From: Capillidium heterosporum | Lineage: Eukaryota; Entomophthoromycota; Entomophthoromycetes; Entomophthorales; Capillidiaceae | Assembly: GCA_016630905.1 (NCBI GenBank) | Contig: WBMQ01000002.1 | Coordinates: 1-64,000 of the forward strand | Direction: 5' to 3' | Length of the DNA stretch: 64,000 nt | Shown: positions 23,862 through 35,896 of the stretch, piece by piece | Position numbering within the stretch: position 1 is the first letter of the stretch | Layout of the letters: the number at the start of each line of letters is the position of its first letter | Program-made: the position numbers and the translations under genes | Notes under the pieces: generated by a model | What the model saw: the letters and a program-made list of their open reading frames with translations, nothing else | Databases searched by the model: none | Told to the model about the DNA's origin: nothing

Positions 23862-24580
23862 CTAACCCTTGGTCGGAGGCTGCGCTATAAAAGCTATAAA
23901 AATATTAGTAAATATATATATACTATAGGCTACTTACTCCTACAATCCAATCCGGTCAAGTCTTTAGGGCACAAACAGACACAATTCCCATTCAACATAA
24001 CTAGCTTACCATCGTTAAAACATTTCAAAACCTGGCTACAGGTCTCAGTCGGCGGTTGTAAGCCTTCCTCATGTTCCAATAAGGAGGAAGTATGCGTTTG
24101 GTCGGGGTAGTTCTTGTTGATGGCAAATACCAACGTGATCGTCAAAAACAAAATCAACAGCAGGACAGTAACCACCATCAAGATGAGGCATTTCAAGTTG
24201 AAGCGCTTACGGGTTTGCTTCTCCAAATCCTTGAAGTTATGGGTCGACGAGTTGGATCTTGGTTTGGGGAACAATGAGTTACGAATCTGTTTCGTCCAGC
24301 TGTTTTCGCTGGTACGACTATTGTCCTTCTTGGAAGAATTAGACAGTCGAAATTTGTTGAGTTCCTCCTCCAACTGCTTGTTAAGTTCGTTGATGCGACA
24401 GTCGATCTTCTCTTCGGTTGGTAAGGTGCGCTGTTCGAAGGGGACTTGGATCAACCCTTCCTTCTCGTTTTCGAACTCCATGTACTGCCCCACCATCAAG
24501 GTGTTGGCTAATAGTTGCGATAGTCGGTCCGAGTTGGCTGAATTGCGTTGGTAGCTGGGTTTTGGGACGTCAAGTGCCAT
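23862..24580 (-). CDS. Single-pass membrane protein with EGF-like tail
   Basis: ATG at 24580. About aa 1-130 are hydrophilic and would be cytosolic, with a coiled-coil-like ELNKQLEEELNKF. A strong membrane helix follows (about aa 132-155, LILMVVTVLLLILFLTITLV). The outside part has six cysteines ending CVCLCPKDLTGLDC, an EGF-like pattern. The topology is type II (basic RKRFNLK before the helix). The open frame runs to a stop at 23930, but a perfect donor GTAAGT at 23937, a branch-like TTACTAAT and an acceptor at 23894 suggest a last small exon (23862-23893) giving 224 aa instead of 216. Both ends are possible. No family was recognised. Confidence 0.7.
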
Positions 24581-26278
24581 CTTTGCAATGCTGGTAATTA
24601 GGTCGTTGAGTAGGGCTTGCCTTTATAATATATCCTTCCTTTATCTTCGATTCGTCAAATAACTTAATCTTTATCCCTATTCTTTACCTTTGACTAAGTC
24701 GTTACTATTTTAAAATACCAGTACCAGCTAGTAGATATAAAATTAAAAGTTTTTCAAAAAGCAATTTTGAAACGAATGGTGCTTTCTTTTATGTAAAAGA
24801 AACCTTTGAAAGAAGGTATAGAAAAACCGCTAGTTTTATCTATTGTGCCAAAGGTTTCATTTACTTTGGGTTCAATGACCCTTTAAAACTTGAATTTGGT
24901 ATGGGTAACAGCGCTATAGTCCCTACATCTATATTACCATTTCTAATGTATCATTTATATTGACCTTGTAACTGAAACATACTAGCATGTTAGGCATACC
25001 ACTTTGGAAAATTCCATTCCTCAAGCTATTTGAATCGATTAATTTAATAAACTTTCGGTATGGGGTGTAAACTTTTTACTATCCTCATCCCAAAATAAAC
25101 TTCTTAATTCTATATTCATAAGATATAAATTAGTATATTTATTTAGGAACATAGACAGTGTTCCTTTTCATCCTACCTTCATTTGTTAATCAACCACAAA
25201 GTTTCTTAGCATTGACTTTGATATAAAATTATTAGAAAGGAATATCCCACTGAATAAAGCTCATAGTGGAAACTACCCAATGTATCTATACATTCACCTA
25301 GACTTAACAGCCTTTTCATAAATGTATTTGGGTTTACTGGTATACATCCTTTACAAAAGTTTTACTGCAAACCTCCATTTTTCTATTCCATTTACTAATA
25401 GATACTGAGTAGGATCCAACCTTCAGAAAATGGACAAGCTCAAAAAGCTTCTAGTTTGGGGAGAGACTATGATCTTACATAAAGAATATCGACAAAGTTT
25501 GAAAAGCATCTATTCTTTCTAGTAAACGAAACGTTTTTTGATGTTGTGGCGCAAATCTATATCAACTAACCGTGGTATATAGTACGAGGTATGTTTAAAA
25601 AGATCCCTACTTTTGAATACTGTTTAAAGTAGGTAGGATCTAGTACAGATACTTTATATAAGACATGAGGTAGCCACGATAATGTTTAATCATCAATTAA
25701 TTAAACTCAAACAATGAAATACTTCTTATAAGATTTAACTAGGCTATTCAAAAAGGCATCGTATAGGTGAGTGCAGTGAAGAGAATAGTTACGAAGCCAA
25801 ACTTTCACTTTGACCATCGATAATTTAGTTCCAGAACTTAGTTATAATGTGTACTGATATAGCTTGAAAAATGCAAACATTCATCTGAAAATGTGCCAAA
25901 AGCTAGGAAGCTAATGAAGCAAACAAATTTAGAGGGTTTCCAAAATATATTACATTTATATCCCTTAAAAATGGGTACTGATACCCTCAGCCTTATACAA
26001 TGTATTGGTATGGGATACTGATACATACTCCCACCGTACCTACCTTCAAGAACCCCCAAAACCAATATTAATTGCGGATTAATGAAAAGATGGCGACTAC
26101 CTTTATAATGTATCGACAAACTTATAAGTCGGAAAGTATACCAATTTTTTTAAATAACCATTTTGCAGACTACCTACGAAGTTTGATACTTTAGTAGATA
26201 TATCGACTTTTATTGCCACTTACCCAACGAAAACGAAGCAAAGTTTGATACTTTGTATTTAGCATCCCTAGCATTACG
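24581..26278. other. Long intergenic region, nothing recognised
   Basis: About 1.7 kb with no convincing frame. A 93-codon frame on the minus strand (25838-26119) has no motif. No repeat unit was noticed. Confidence 0.4.
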
Positions 26279-27664
26279 ATGACCAACCTAAAGTTCACGT
26301 TCCTACTCCAATTAATACTTTTCAATCTCACCTTATGCCAAGGGCAGTCATTAAACGGCATGTTGTGTCTCATAAACACTGAGCGGGCTAAAGCCAGCTT
26401 GACTCCACTGTTGATCGACCCTAGATTGAGCGACGTAGCTCAAAAGTACGGTCAGACTTTAGCCAACCACAACAGTAATCGTAACAAGGTGGAGATAAGT
26501 CACGCCATTGATGGAACTACCCCCGGCCAACGTGTAACTCCAAATTCCATCAAATGGACAATGGTAGGTGAAAACATAGCTTTCGGTCAGCCTACTGTCC
26601 AAGAAGTTATGAAACAATGGATGGAATCCCCTGGCCATCGAGCGAATATACTGAGACCTGATTACTCACACGTCGGGTTTGGTCTAGTTAACAGTAAGGG
26701 GGTCAACTACTGGGTTCAAAACTTTATCAAGTGTAAGGAAAACTGCCCTGGGTTTACTGTGCAGTGTGGAGGTGAAGTTAAACCGAGCCCTAGTCCAATC
26801 CCGAAGCCTAGCCCCAGTCCCGTCCCAAAACCAAGTCTCAGTTCAATCCCAAAACCGAGTTCCAGTCCTAGCTTGAACCCTAATCCAAGCCTTAATCCCA
26901 GCCCCAGCCCGAAACCGAGCCCAAGTTCAACAGCTCGAGTATCTGTATCGTCCTCATCTCCAATCGCATCCCCACCAAAACCTACTTCAACGTCAATTAA
27001 AGGGTTGCCTACATCGACATCTACATCGATCTCCAAACCGACCATCGTAACCTCCACTTTGATTTCTACTTTGGTATCGACATCTACGTCCATGTCTTCC
27101 GTACTTAATACCTACAATCCACACCCCACCGCCCCCAGCTATGTAGATAAACCTATCAAAGTAACTATACGTAAGGTGATAGTAATTACTACTACTTTAA
27201 ATCAACTGCCTCCTAGCTCTACTTCTAGCTCTCAGTCTAAAAATCTGTATAGTGGAGCCCACAGCCCCAACACCAGCTTCATGGAGTACGTTAGACCCAC
27301 TTCAGTTTTGGGAGTAGTTACAAGTATGCCTTTGAGTCCCAGTAAATCTACTTTACCTACGGCGACTTTGACCATAAAGCCTAGTAGTTTAATTGCGGAA
27401 TCTAGTTCGAAGATCGAGCCCTACATGAGACCTAAAACTTCATCCAGACTTGCTGTCAGTTCAACTTCGACCGTACTAGATCCTACTTCTACCCCTTCAA
27501 AAGCTTCTTACTTGAGACCAACTTCTTCTATAACTGTGAAATCCAAGGCTACTGCTTCAGTGATTTCTACCAGTAAGAGCTCTGCTAGTGCAAGTGTAAG
27601 TTTGCCACCCCAACAACCGATCAAGTTTGACTTAGAGAATAGATACGTTCGACCTTACCTTTAG
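26279..27664 (+). CDS. Secreted CAP/SCP (PR-1-like) protein with Ser/Thr/Pro-rich tail
   Basis: Intronless, 461 aa, ATG at 26279. A signal peptide (about aa 1-22) is followed by a CAP domain (about aa 25-165) showing the family marks ISHAIDG, VGENIAFG, MKQWMESPGHRANIL and YSHVGFGLV. Fungal CAP proteins are secreted and bind sterols, lipids or other small hydrophobic ligands. The remaining 290 residues are low-complexity: first PSPSPxPKP repeats, then Ser/Thr-rich DNA with likely O-glycosylation, typical of a wall-bound stalk. Four YxRP motifs (EYVRP, PYMRP, SYLRP, RYVRP) are spaced through the last 170 residues, the final one at the very C-terminus. There is no GPI signal. Confidence 0.9.
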   Translation: MTNLKFTFLLQLILFNLTLCQGQSLNGMLCLINTERAKASLTPLLIDPRLSDVAQKYGQTLANHNSNRNKVEISHAIDGTTPGQRVTPNSIKWTMVGENIAFGQPTVQEVMKQWMESPGHRANILRPDYSHVGFGLVNSKGVNYWVQNFIKCKENCPGFTVQCGGEVKPSPSPIPKPSPSPVPKPSLSSIPKPSSSPSLNPNPSLNPSPSPKPSPSSTARVSVSSSSPIASPPKPTSTSIKGLPTSTSTSISKPTIVTSTLISTLVSTSTSMSSVLNTYNPHPTAPSYVDKPIKVTIRKVIVITTTLNQLPPSSTSSSQSKNLYSGAHSPNTSFMEYVRPTSVLGVVTSMPLSPSKSTLPTATLTIKPSSLIAESSSKIEPYMRPKTSSRLAVSSTSTVLDPTSTPSKASYLRPTSSITVKSKATASVISTSKSSASASVSLPPQQPIKFDLENRYVRPYL

Positions 27665-28102
27665 ATTTCTTTAGATCAGCAATAGCAATAAAGTCTATAT
27701 ATAAATCAATTTATCCCATACCTATATTTTTATTTAACGCTATAAAAACTATACTATTACACAGGTAGAGCTTTTTAAGAGCCATAAAATAAGACCACTA
27801 TTATATATGAATTTAAATTGACCAACACTTTAGCCCTCTGTTGACGTTCAAAGCAAGCTAAAGTTATTGCCATTGACTCCCAAAATGTAGAAACTATACC
27901 CATCTCTTTTCGTATAGAAGCACTAGAAGCTTAGATATTTGAACTGGAAAGTATGTAACTTGAATGAAAAAATGCAAATGTACAGGCTTTATATGGTAAG
28001 ATCAAAAGCACTATAAAAAGAAAAGCAGTATATTTTGTAAAAATTTGAGTCATCGATAAGCTATTCATTTTAGGCCAGAGTCATATATTTATTTAAAGTA
28101 TC
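27665..28102. other. Convergent spacer
   Basis: Lies between the 3' ends of the CAP gene and UBA2; probably 3' UTRs and terminators. Nothing else is seen. Confidence 0.4.
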
Positions 28103-30313
28103 TTAGTCCAACATAATGATGTCGGAGTCATATCCCCCTTCAATAACAACGGCACCTAAATCCTGGATACCTTTAGTAATATCACCAACCAATTCACTAA
28201 CCGAATCTACAGATTTACTCTTTACCTTTTTATCCAAAATTTCCAAATTCTCCTCATCAACCTCGTCAATATTGTCATCCTCATCTACAGCATCAATATC
28301 CCGTTTCAAATCGAATTTAAACTGAACATCCATATCTCCAACACTGATACCTACCTTGTCAACGTAGATATATATAGGTTGAATATTATCAATATCAAAA
28401 CTCAGAGTTAAATTGCTACGGTCAACGATACCCATGTCTATCAACTTTTTGGTAGGTAGGTAGTCTGAGTCAGGATCAAAAAGCTCTCTATAGGTAGAGT
28501 TTAATGAGATGGAGGATGCTTTTAGATGTTTAAGTTACCTTGTGCCTTCGACTACCGTTATCGAAGCCAAAACCTCATCCAACGATATATCCAACTTGGT
28601 GGGATCTACCAGCTCTAAGATCCTTTCACAGATCAATTTAACAAAGACATCGAAAGTTAAATCGCCACTCAAGCTTACAATTTGTGGTAAGTTCTGGCAA
28701 GTTCTACAGTTGAAGTTACTAAGTCGGTAGGGTGTTTCATCTATCAAAATCTTGGTATGCTTGGAACTAGTGGCTATGAAGAGATTTCTACATTTCTGGG
28801 CATCTTGGTATACAAGGTGGGTAGCTTGCATGACGACGGCAGCTGCCACTATGGCATTGGTGGTAGCTATGGCTGGGATGATATTTCCGGCCATCGCTAT
28901 AAATTTGTAAAATAAGTACATAGTCAGGTCAGTTGGTTGATTTACCTTTTATATCGAATACAGAAGTCGGATCTATGTGGAAGGTGGTAGCACGTAGGTT
29001 GGCAGCCGCAGCGACGAAATTTAAAACCGAAGCATCGTCTTTATCGAAACTTAGGTACGCCTCAGAATCCATTTGACGTAACTGCACAATCCTTTGACAT
29101 AGTTCGGTGCAGCTAAAGAAGGTTATAAATAGATATACTTAAAATGCAAGCTAAATTACCTCTTATAGAACAGTAGGTAACTTTGTTCCAAAGTAGGTTT
29201 ATCCTGAGCCAACTTTGATTCGATACCCCAATCCGTAACATCAGCAGTATCTAAAGTCTCCAAGTAATTCCAATCTAGGGGGACAGGCTTGACCTTATCT
29301 TTCCAAACCTCTTCGAACTGGCTGATCTTGACGATATCGTTTATAAAAACTTTGCTTATGATACCTTGGACGACCTTATAAGGCTCATCGAATAGAGTTT
29401 TGATGGCGTCGATAGCTTCCTGCTCCAACTGCAACTCTTCGACTTTGCTCAATTCGGTGTTATCGATACTTTCTAAATCTAACTTGTCTTCATCGCCGAA
29501 AAGTTGGCTTTTAAAAAAATAAGATTAAAAGACATTATAAAAGATTATTTACTTTAGTAGGTACGTCTTTGCCCATACAATGCAATGAATTGGTAAAGTT
29601 GGATTGAGTCGAATAGTACAAACTGGGAACGTTTTTCCACTTTCTTTTTCAACACATTCGAAGCATTCCGTTTTCCCCTGTTAAACAAATTTTATCATTA
29701 CTAGAGCTGTTCAGATATTTACCTTCAATATCAATGTAGTTTGACCTTGGTAACCAGCCGAACCACTTTCGATTAGTGGTAGGTTAATTAAAAGGCAGAT
29801 ACGGTTTACATATCTCCTAGCATCTAAATTTCAACATATTAATAATGCTCTATAGTAATCTTTACCCAAATTATCTAAAGCATTTATACACAAGTCGAAC
29901 GTCTTGAACCAAGTCAAGTCGAACTTTTTATCCTTTATATCGTTATGATGGGATACTATTTTGACGGATGGGTTGAATTTTAGTACCGTTTCGGCAGCAA
30001 CCTATTAGATTTTAATTGCATTGATAAGAATAGCTTTTGGATAGTTGTAGTTACGGTAGCCTTTGGCTGGTTGACATGACTTAAATTGAATAGAAACTGT
30101 CGGTTCAAGTTACTTATATCTATCGTATCTAAATCCACCTAAATAACAATAATATTAAAATTAATTATAAATATGCAAATACATTACCAGTTCAATATCA
30201 TTAAACCCGGAAATGACCAAGTTCTTTAGAACTTCACAACCTATACCTCCCGCGCCTACCAATAAGACTTTGAAAGGTCTTGGAAGTTTTGGATACCTGT
30301 CTACCATATTCAT
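28103..30313 (-). CDS. UBA2: SUMO-activating enzyme subunit 2
   Basis: Nine exons on the minus strand: 30188-30313, 30055-30138, 29866-30001, 29723-29823, 29553-29677, 29160-29507, 28946-29112, 28539-28896 and 28103-28487. Together they make 609 aa (human 640). With Aos1 it adenylates SUMO and carries it as a thioester before passing it to Ubc9. The nucleotide site [16 protein letters not shown] is at about aa 17-32, followed by [16 protein letters not shown]. Zinc cysteines are C154/C157 and C426/C429. The catalytic cysteine is C169 in VCTIRLNP. The ubiquitin-fold region is followed by an acidic tail ending DIIMLD, similar to the human C-terminus. Start codons at 30313 and 30307 are both in frame. 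Most introns are 42-52 nt. Confidence 0.95.
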
Positions 30314-30967
30314 ATATTTTAAGATTATATTATATTGATGCTGGCTTAAAGACTACTGGGAGGTATTAAAACTAGTGTAGGAGTTGGTAAAGACAATTTG
30401 ACTTGGTAAAGGCTTCAAGAGCTTGGAGCTTTGACAACAGTTTTGAACTGTCACCATTTGGGTCGATTTGGAAATTTTGATGGATTGGATAATCAGCCAA
30501 TCAGTAGCTTTTCAGATTTCTGTTCTCTTGAATCAAGCCATCCAAAATTTAACCAACTTCCAAGGTAAACTTTAACGATTATATAATAGAACTTGGCTTT
30601 AGTTTAGTAAATAGATTTGCTCAAATTTATAGTTATATTTCTTAGTATTCAATTAATATTAAAAGGTTTTGAAGTATTTTCAACTTGAAAGTTTATTAAA
30701 TTGATTATAAAAGTACGTTAAATTTATATATATGTAAATATACTTGAATACTTTGAAATTCGCTTCTTTGGTAGCTTTTAGATACAATTTGCATATTGTT
30801 ATAATTTATACTTTTAATGTCAATGTAAGGATACATATAGAATATATATCAGTAATAAGCTTTTCTCTATTTGCAGATAGTACCTTTTTGGACTTTACAA
30901 TTTACAGGCACCAATTAATAAACTGATGGCCTATAATTAAAAGTATATACACTTGACTAACTAATGA
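30314..30967. other. Intergenic, nothing recognised
   Basis: AT-rich DNA upstream of UBA2. A 60-codon frame (30744-30926) has no motif. Confidence 0.4.
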
Positions 30968-31250
30968 CCTTGCGTCAGCTTCGTACCGTATAGATAAGAA
31001 ACACCTGTATAAGCTAAAGCCATTATATGTCAGAATCATCTACTAATTTAAAGTCTTCCTAGATACAGTATACTAATATTTGCTATACAACACCACAATT
31101 TTAAAGCAGCAGATTCAGTATAACTAGGTGTCATTCTTGCGTCACATAGATAAGGGATATCTGAACATACCAAAGCTGCTATAATCCTCCTCTATATAGT
31201 AAAATAACATTTCTATTATACAGCACCACAACTATAAAGCAGTAAACATG
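30968..31250. repeat. Imperfect direct repeat, two units
   Basis: CTTGCGTCA...ATAGATAAG occurs near 30971 and again near 31136, and a second shared block, TATACA(A/G)CACCACAA followed by AAAGCAG, occurs near 31084 and 31217. The spacing is about 135-165 bp, so this is a diverged tandem duplication. A partial third trace (CTATACATAGCAGTGCAGCAG) follows near 31265. Confidence 0.5.
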
Positions 31251-31951
31251 TTAAATTAAAATATTACTATACATAGCAGTGCAGCAGATGAAAAGGGCAA
31301 ACCCCATTATCGCTGAGATGCGAATCTACAAATAAATACCTCCTACATTACATATATATGTGAATGACTGTATCTATAACATCGTATACAACCTGACTAG
31401 CCTTTCATTTACCATCCTCAAATTTTAGCGATTTATCTATCCAGGTGACATAGATCTACCATATGAATAGACCAGGTGCTAGCATCTAGATGCCTAAAGC
31501 AACCAAAATTACAATATTACTAGAAATAATTTTACTTGCATGTAAGAGGCCAAGTTTTTCCATCAAAGCAAGGATCAAAGGCAGTATCACGTTATACAAC
31601 TTTCCCCCCTACAATAAAAATTTAGAGGTCAGGCAGGCATCAAGTCGCCCAGGTGCTTCAACAAATGAATGGAATAAATTAGATAAAAGGCTCGCAATAA
31701 AGAAATGGCGTATAGACTTTAGGTCGGACCCAAGGCAGCGGTGCAAGTAATATTATTATCCAAGAAGTGCATGTTCCCTCTAACCACCTATGAGGACTTT
31801 GATCCATTTAATTCAAGTCATGTACCTGGCACAGGTTGGTAGCGCTCAGGTTCTTGTAAAGGTATCCAACTAATAAAAAGACAAATCTAAAGGAAATATT
31901 ACCAAATACATATATTAGCAAAGTATAGTCTATTCAAGATCTTTAAAGAGG
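31251..31951. other. Intergenic with one weak open frame
   Basis: An ATG frame at 31490-31750 (86 codons) encodes a basic, Lys/Arg-rich peptide. I recognise no family and its upstream context is poor. It could be a small gene or chance. Confidence 0.3.
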
Positions 31952-31958
31952 TATAAAA
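31952..31958 (+). promoter_or_regulatory. TATA box of chitinase gene
   Basis: TATAAAA lies 55 nt upstream of the ATG at 32007, followed by a C/A-rich leader. Confidence 0.55.
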
Positions 31959-32006
31959 GTCAGCTCTACCACTCCAAAAACAATTATCAAAAGTTCTCAA
32001 CCAACA

Positions 32007-33443
32007 ATGGGATTCAAATCGGTAGCCACTACATTCGCCTTTTTCTGCCTACAGCTTTCAGTCTTGGGTCAAAGCGACAAAGTAGTCGTCGGGTACTTTT
32101 CCGATTGGACTTTGGACATCCTTCCAGCCTCCAAGGTCGACTATTCTAAGCTAACTCATATCAACTACGCCTTTGCCCTCTTCGACGACAAGGATTATAA
32201 GCCCAAGATCGATAGCGGTTCTACGTTGAAAGATTTAGTCACTAGAGCCCACGCTGGCAACACCAAAACTTTGATTAGTATTGGTGGATGGACTGGATCC
32301 AAGTACTTCAGTCCTATGGTCGCTAGCGCTGCTAACCGTGCCACCTTTATTAAGAACACGGTGGATTTCATCAACACCTACAACTTGGATGGTGTAGATT
32401 TCGACTGGGAGTACCCGGGGCGTGAAGGTGCAGAAGGCAACATCATCTCGCCTCAAGATACCGCCAACTACTTGACTTTCCTCAAGGAAGTAAGAGCTGC
32501 TATCGGTACTAAATTGTTGACGGCTGCCGTACGTATCCAACCTTTCGATGGCCCCAACGGCCCCGTTAAGGATGTCTCTGAATTCGCCAAGCTGTTTGAC
32601 TTCATCAACGTCATGTGCTACGATTTGAATGGACCTTGGTCTACCACCACCGGTCCTGTAGGTGGCTTAGATTACCAGCCCGGCAAAGGTGAGCCTTTCA
32701 GTGTAAAGCAAGCCCTCAAAGCTTGGGGTGCAGCCGGTTTCCCCAACAATAAGATGGTAGTAGGTGTTCCTTTCTACGGTTACGCTGAAGGTGTAGGTAT
32801 CGATATGACCAACACCGACCAATACGCCCCAATCACCAACAATGCTTTGCCTAGCTACGCCTACCACGACTTGTTTGAGAAGAACGTTTTAACTTCTTCT
32901 CTCCAAGCCAACACAGCCGCTGGTTGGATCCGCAAGTTCGATCCTATTACCCAGACTCCTTGGGTCTTCAACAAGAACTCCAAGACCTATATCGCTTATG
33001 ATGATATTCAATCTTTGAAATCCAAGACTGACCACGTACGATGCAACGGGTACCGTGGTGCTATGCTGTGGGCCTTGGATAACGACTACAACAACGAATT
33101 GCTGACTGCTTTGCAGAACGTCTTCAACACAGGCTCTTGTGATACTACTACCCCTCCCCCTACTTCTACCGTATCGTCTACCTCCAAAGTACCTACTACT
33201 ACCGCAGTTACTAGCTCCAGTGTAGTCACTTCGAGCTCCAAGCCAGTTTCTTCAACCAGCGTCGCTACCAGCAGTAGTGCCCCTCAACCTACTGGATCTT
33301 GTACTGATGGTTCTTATAAATGTGCCACCGACAAGGGCCCCACCTTCTACCAGTGCGTTTTCGGCAAGTGGATCACTCAAACTTGTGCCGGTGCTTCGGT
33401 CTGTGTCCAGAATGGAAACACCATCTACTGTGGCCATGCTTAA
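32007..33443 (+). CDS. Secreted GH18 chitinase with CBM19-like domain
   Basis: Intronless, 478 aa, ATG at 32007. A signal peptide (about aa 1-21) is followed by a GH18 TIM barrel (about aa 25-375). The signature LDGVDFDWEYPG carries the DxxDxDxE motif with the catalytic acid at E135; SIGGW (aa 91-95) and the MLWALDND end strand are also present. A Ser/Thr-rich linker (about aa 380-430) leads to a six-Cys C-terminal module (about aa 432-478, CTDGSYKC...CVFGKW...CVQNGNTIYC) resembling CBM19 chitin-binding domains. The enzyme hydrolyses beta-1,4 GlcNAc chains outside the cell, in wall remodelling or chitin feeding. A closely related copy without the linker and CBM lies at 35897-37132. Confidence 0.95.
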   Translation: MGFKSVATTFAFFCLQLSVLGQSDKVVVGYFSDWTLDILPASKVDYSKLTHINYAFALFDDKDYKPKIDSGSTLKDLVTRAHAGNTKTLISIGGWTGSKYFSPMVASAANRATFIKNTVDFINTYNLDGVDFDWEYPGREGAEGNIISPQDTANYLTFLKEVRAAIGTKLLTAAVRIQPFDGPNGPVKDVSEFAKLFDFINVMCYDLNGPWSTTTGPVGGLDYQPGKGEPFSVKQALKAWGAAGFPNNKMVVGVPFYGYAEGVGIDMTNTDQYAPITNNALPSYAYHDLFEKNVLTSSLQANTAAGWIRKFDPITQTPWVFNKNSKTYIAYDDIQSLKSKTDHVRCNGYRGAMLWALDNDYNNELLTALQNVFNTGSCDTTTPPPTSTVSSTSKVPTTTAVTSSSVVTSSSKPVSSTSVATSSSAPQPTGSCTDGSYKCATDKGPTFYQCVFGKWITQTCAGASVCVQNGNTIYCGHA

Positions 33444-33704
33444 CTGTACTAATTAATAAATGCGAGATATTTAAATTGATCTATAAGACTATTTTAACTG
33501 TATATTTCATATAATAATCAAATTGTAATGGAAATTTGATAGGTAAGTTCAATTCATATGTAATATACTTGTCGTTAAAACAAGTATCAAAGAAAACACA
33601 GACATTTAAATATATAATTCGAGTTGTCAAACCCAAAAATCTATTTTATTATCTTCAACCGAAACCCTACGGATCATCTTAACCAAACTTCATTTCGTCT
33701 CCTC

Positions 33705-35417
33705 TTACTTTCTACCCTTCCCCTTGGATTTTCCCTTGGATTTGCTGGGGTTCCCTTTGTGCTTTTTGGAGTCGATACGGGCCTGTAAGTTCTCGGTACG
33801 CTTCTTCTGTTTCTTGGCTTCGTCCTCCTTGATCTTACTCTTACGGTCGATCCTAAAGAGTAGAGATAGAAATAAAAATCGGTTATGGATGGCATTTTAA
33901 AAAACAACTTTACCATTCCTTGGAGCTTTTGTTCTTCTTCTGCAGCTCTCTCTTAATAGTCTTCTTCAACAACTTGGGGTCGTCCTTCACCTTCTCACCA
34001 GTAGCTAGCTGCAAGGCCTTCTGTTCCAAAGTCTTCTTTTCTAAGGCTTCGGCCTATGGAGAGTAAGAGTGTAAGTTGATTAAGTTTGGAAATTTAAAAT
34101 TTTGGATGGGTGCAGCTTACCTTTTGTTTATCGACCTTCTTAAGTTTAGCCAGGTTTTCTTTGTCGGTTTCGACCTAAAATTTTGGGATATGGAGGTTAG
34201 TGAGAGAATGGAAACGAAAGTTACCTTCTGAAGTAACTGCTTAGCGGTGGAGGGACCCTTCTTCTTTTTCTCGATACCTTGGAAGTTGAACTTACCGAAC
34301 TTGACGTCGCCATCCATGTTGACGGTATTAGTTCCTTTCTTAGTTTCCTTCTAAAAAATAATTATTAACCACCACCTAAAAACAGTGAAATTTTTTACCT
34401 TCTCCTTCAAGAACGATTCGTCAACCAAGACCTAAAAATATTGATAGTTGTTAAATAAATACGCTAAAAGTAGTTGGAAATTTACTTTTTCAGGGACCGA
34501 CTTGGAAGAGGCCTTATCCTTGTTCTTCTTCTTCTGCTCCAACTTGGATGCCTTCTTTTTCTCGCGTTTGGCTTTGATAGCGAGTTTGCGTTTAGGATCG
34601 TCGGCTTTACGTTGGTCACGAAGCTTCTGGATCTTGTCCTTGAGCTTTTGATGCAGTTGTGCTTTATCGCTTGTGTCACTAGCCACAACTTTACCTTGGC
34701 TGACTGGAATATAGGTTAATATTTGTGAGAATAAATTTTGTTTACCTAGTGTTAGACTTTTCAAAGAGTCACTTAGCTCTACTTTAGCTTCCGAATTTAA
34801 ATCTTCTTCGGCTTCGGAGTCAGAGTCATCGTTATCTGAATCTTCAGCTGAATTTTCCTCCTCTTCACTTTCATCTTCAACTTCATTTTCACTATCTTCA
34901 TTCTCAGCTTCTTCAGACTCTTCGTCTTCCTCGTCACTTTCTTCTAATTCGCTATCCTCCTCCTCTTCCTCACTTTCCTCTTCCTCTTCTTCCTCTTCTG
35001 CAGTCTTAATCTTGAGACTATCTAGCATCCTTTTCTTAGCTACAATATGCTTTTCAACAACGGTTATCGTGTCCTCCTTGTTATCGGGATCCAACTTTAT
35101 TAAAAGTTAGAAAAATTAAATATTAACTTATCAACCTTGACTCGCTTGGACTCCTGAGCCTTCTTCTTAATCTCACTCTTGTCGGTTTTGCCTCGTAGGT
35201 AAGCTGGCTTTAAACTCTAAAGTTGGGTTATGTTAGTTGAAAGATAGTTGAATATATACTGGCTCGGTCAAGTCATCGACTGGATCGGATATGTAGTATT
35301 TGGAGGGTATTGTGTTCAACAGGTTCTTGAAAACTTCCAAGTCCTTTTTAATTTCATCCTAAATATTGAAAATTTGTTTTTAGGATGTATAGATACTTTG
35401 ATTACCTTGTCAGCCAT
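33705..35417 (-). CDS. RRP14: SURF6/Rrp14 family ribosome-biogenesis protein
   Basis: Ten exons on the minus strand: 35406-35417, 35260-35358, 35136-35216, 34746-35094, 34486-34703, 34399-34431, 34225-34350, 34121-34174, 33914-34053 and 33705-33852. They give 419 aa in one frame. The first exon is only 12 nt (MADK). A long Glu/Asp/Ser acidic region (about aa 95-170) precedes a Lys/Arg-rich coiled SURF6 core with the motifs GDVKFGKFNF, KLLKKTIKRELQKKKNKS and SKEWIDRKSKIKEDE. The end is a basic GNPSKSKGKSKGKGRK tail. Rrp14/SURF6 acts in the nucleolus in 40S and 60S subunit assembly. Introns are mostly phase 0. It sits between two chitinase genes with no functional link. Confidence 0.93.
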
Positions 35418-35896
35418 CTTTCTAGTTGCTTTGTAAAAAGTTTTAGAACTGCTTTCAAAGTCCAATTTTTGAAGTAGGCTTGTAAATTTGGAAAAAGTTG
35501 ATCAAAATCAGTTCTTGAAGGCACTCCGTATGATGAACTTACAAGGGTAAAATTTTGTAAAACTACCTATTAAAGCTTTGAAATGTATCCAATATTGGAG
35601 ATACTATTGAACACCTTCTAGATATGAATACTATAGGCTTCTTGAGTGTAAAATATATTTCCCATAAATTCTCTAAAGTACTTTCAACTTATTTGACAAT
35701 TTGTATCAAGGAGATTGTATGACTGTTTACTATTAGTACCTATTTTCCAAAGGATATATAGCATGTAAATATATCACCAACAAAAGAATCACCATATAAC
35801 AAAAAATTCAAACTATATAAATCAGAGACTATTAATTAGTTTATTGTTTTTCATAAAACTCAACATAAGTTTCCCTAAACATAACTACAAATGAAA
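35418..35896. other. Spacer between SURF6 and second chitinase
   Basis: Upstream DNA of the SURF6-type gene and 3' flank of the second chitinase. No motif was recognised. Confidence 0.4.

Noticed and set aside
31490-31750. 86-codon basic peptide frame
   Set aside because: It has an ATG but no homology I recognise; kept only as a note in the spacer.
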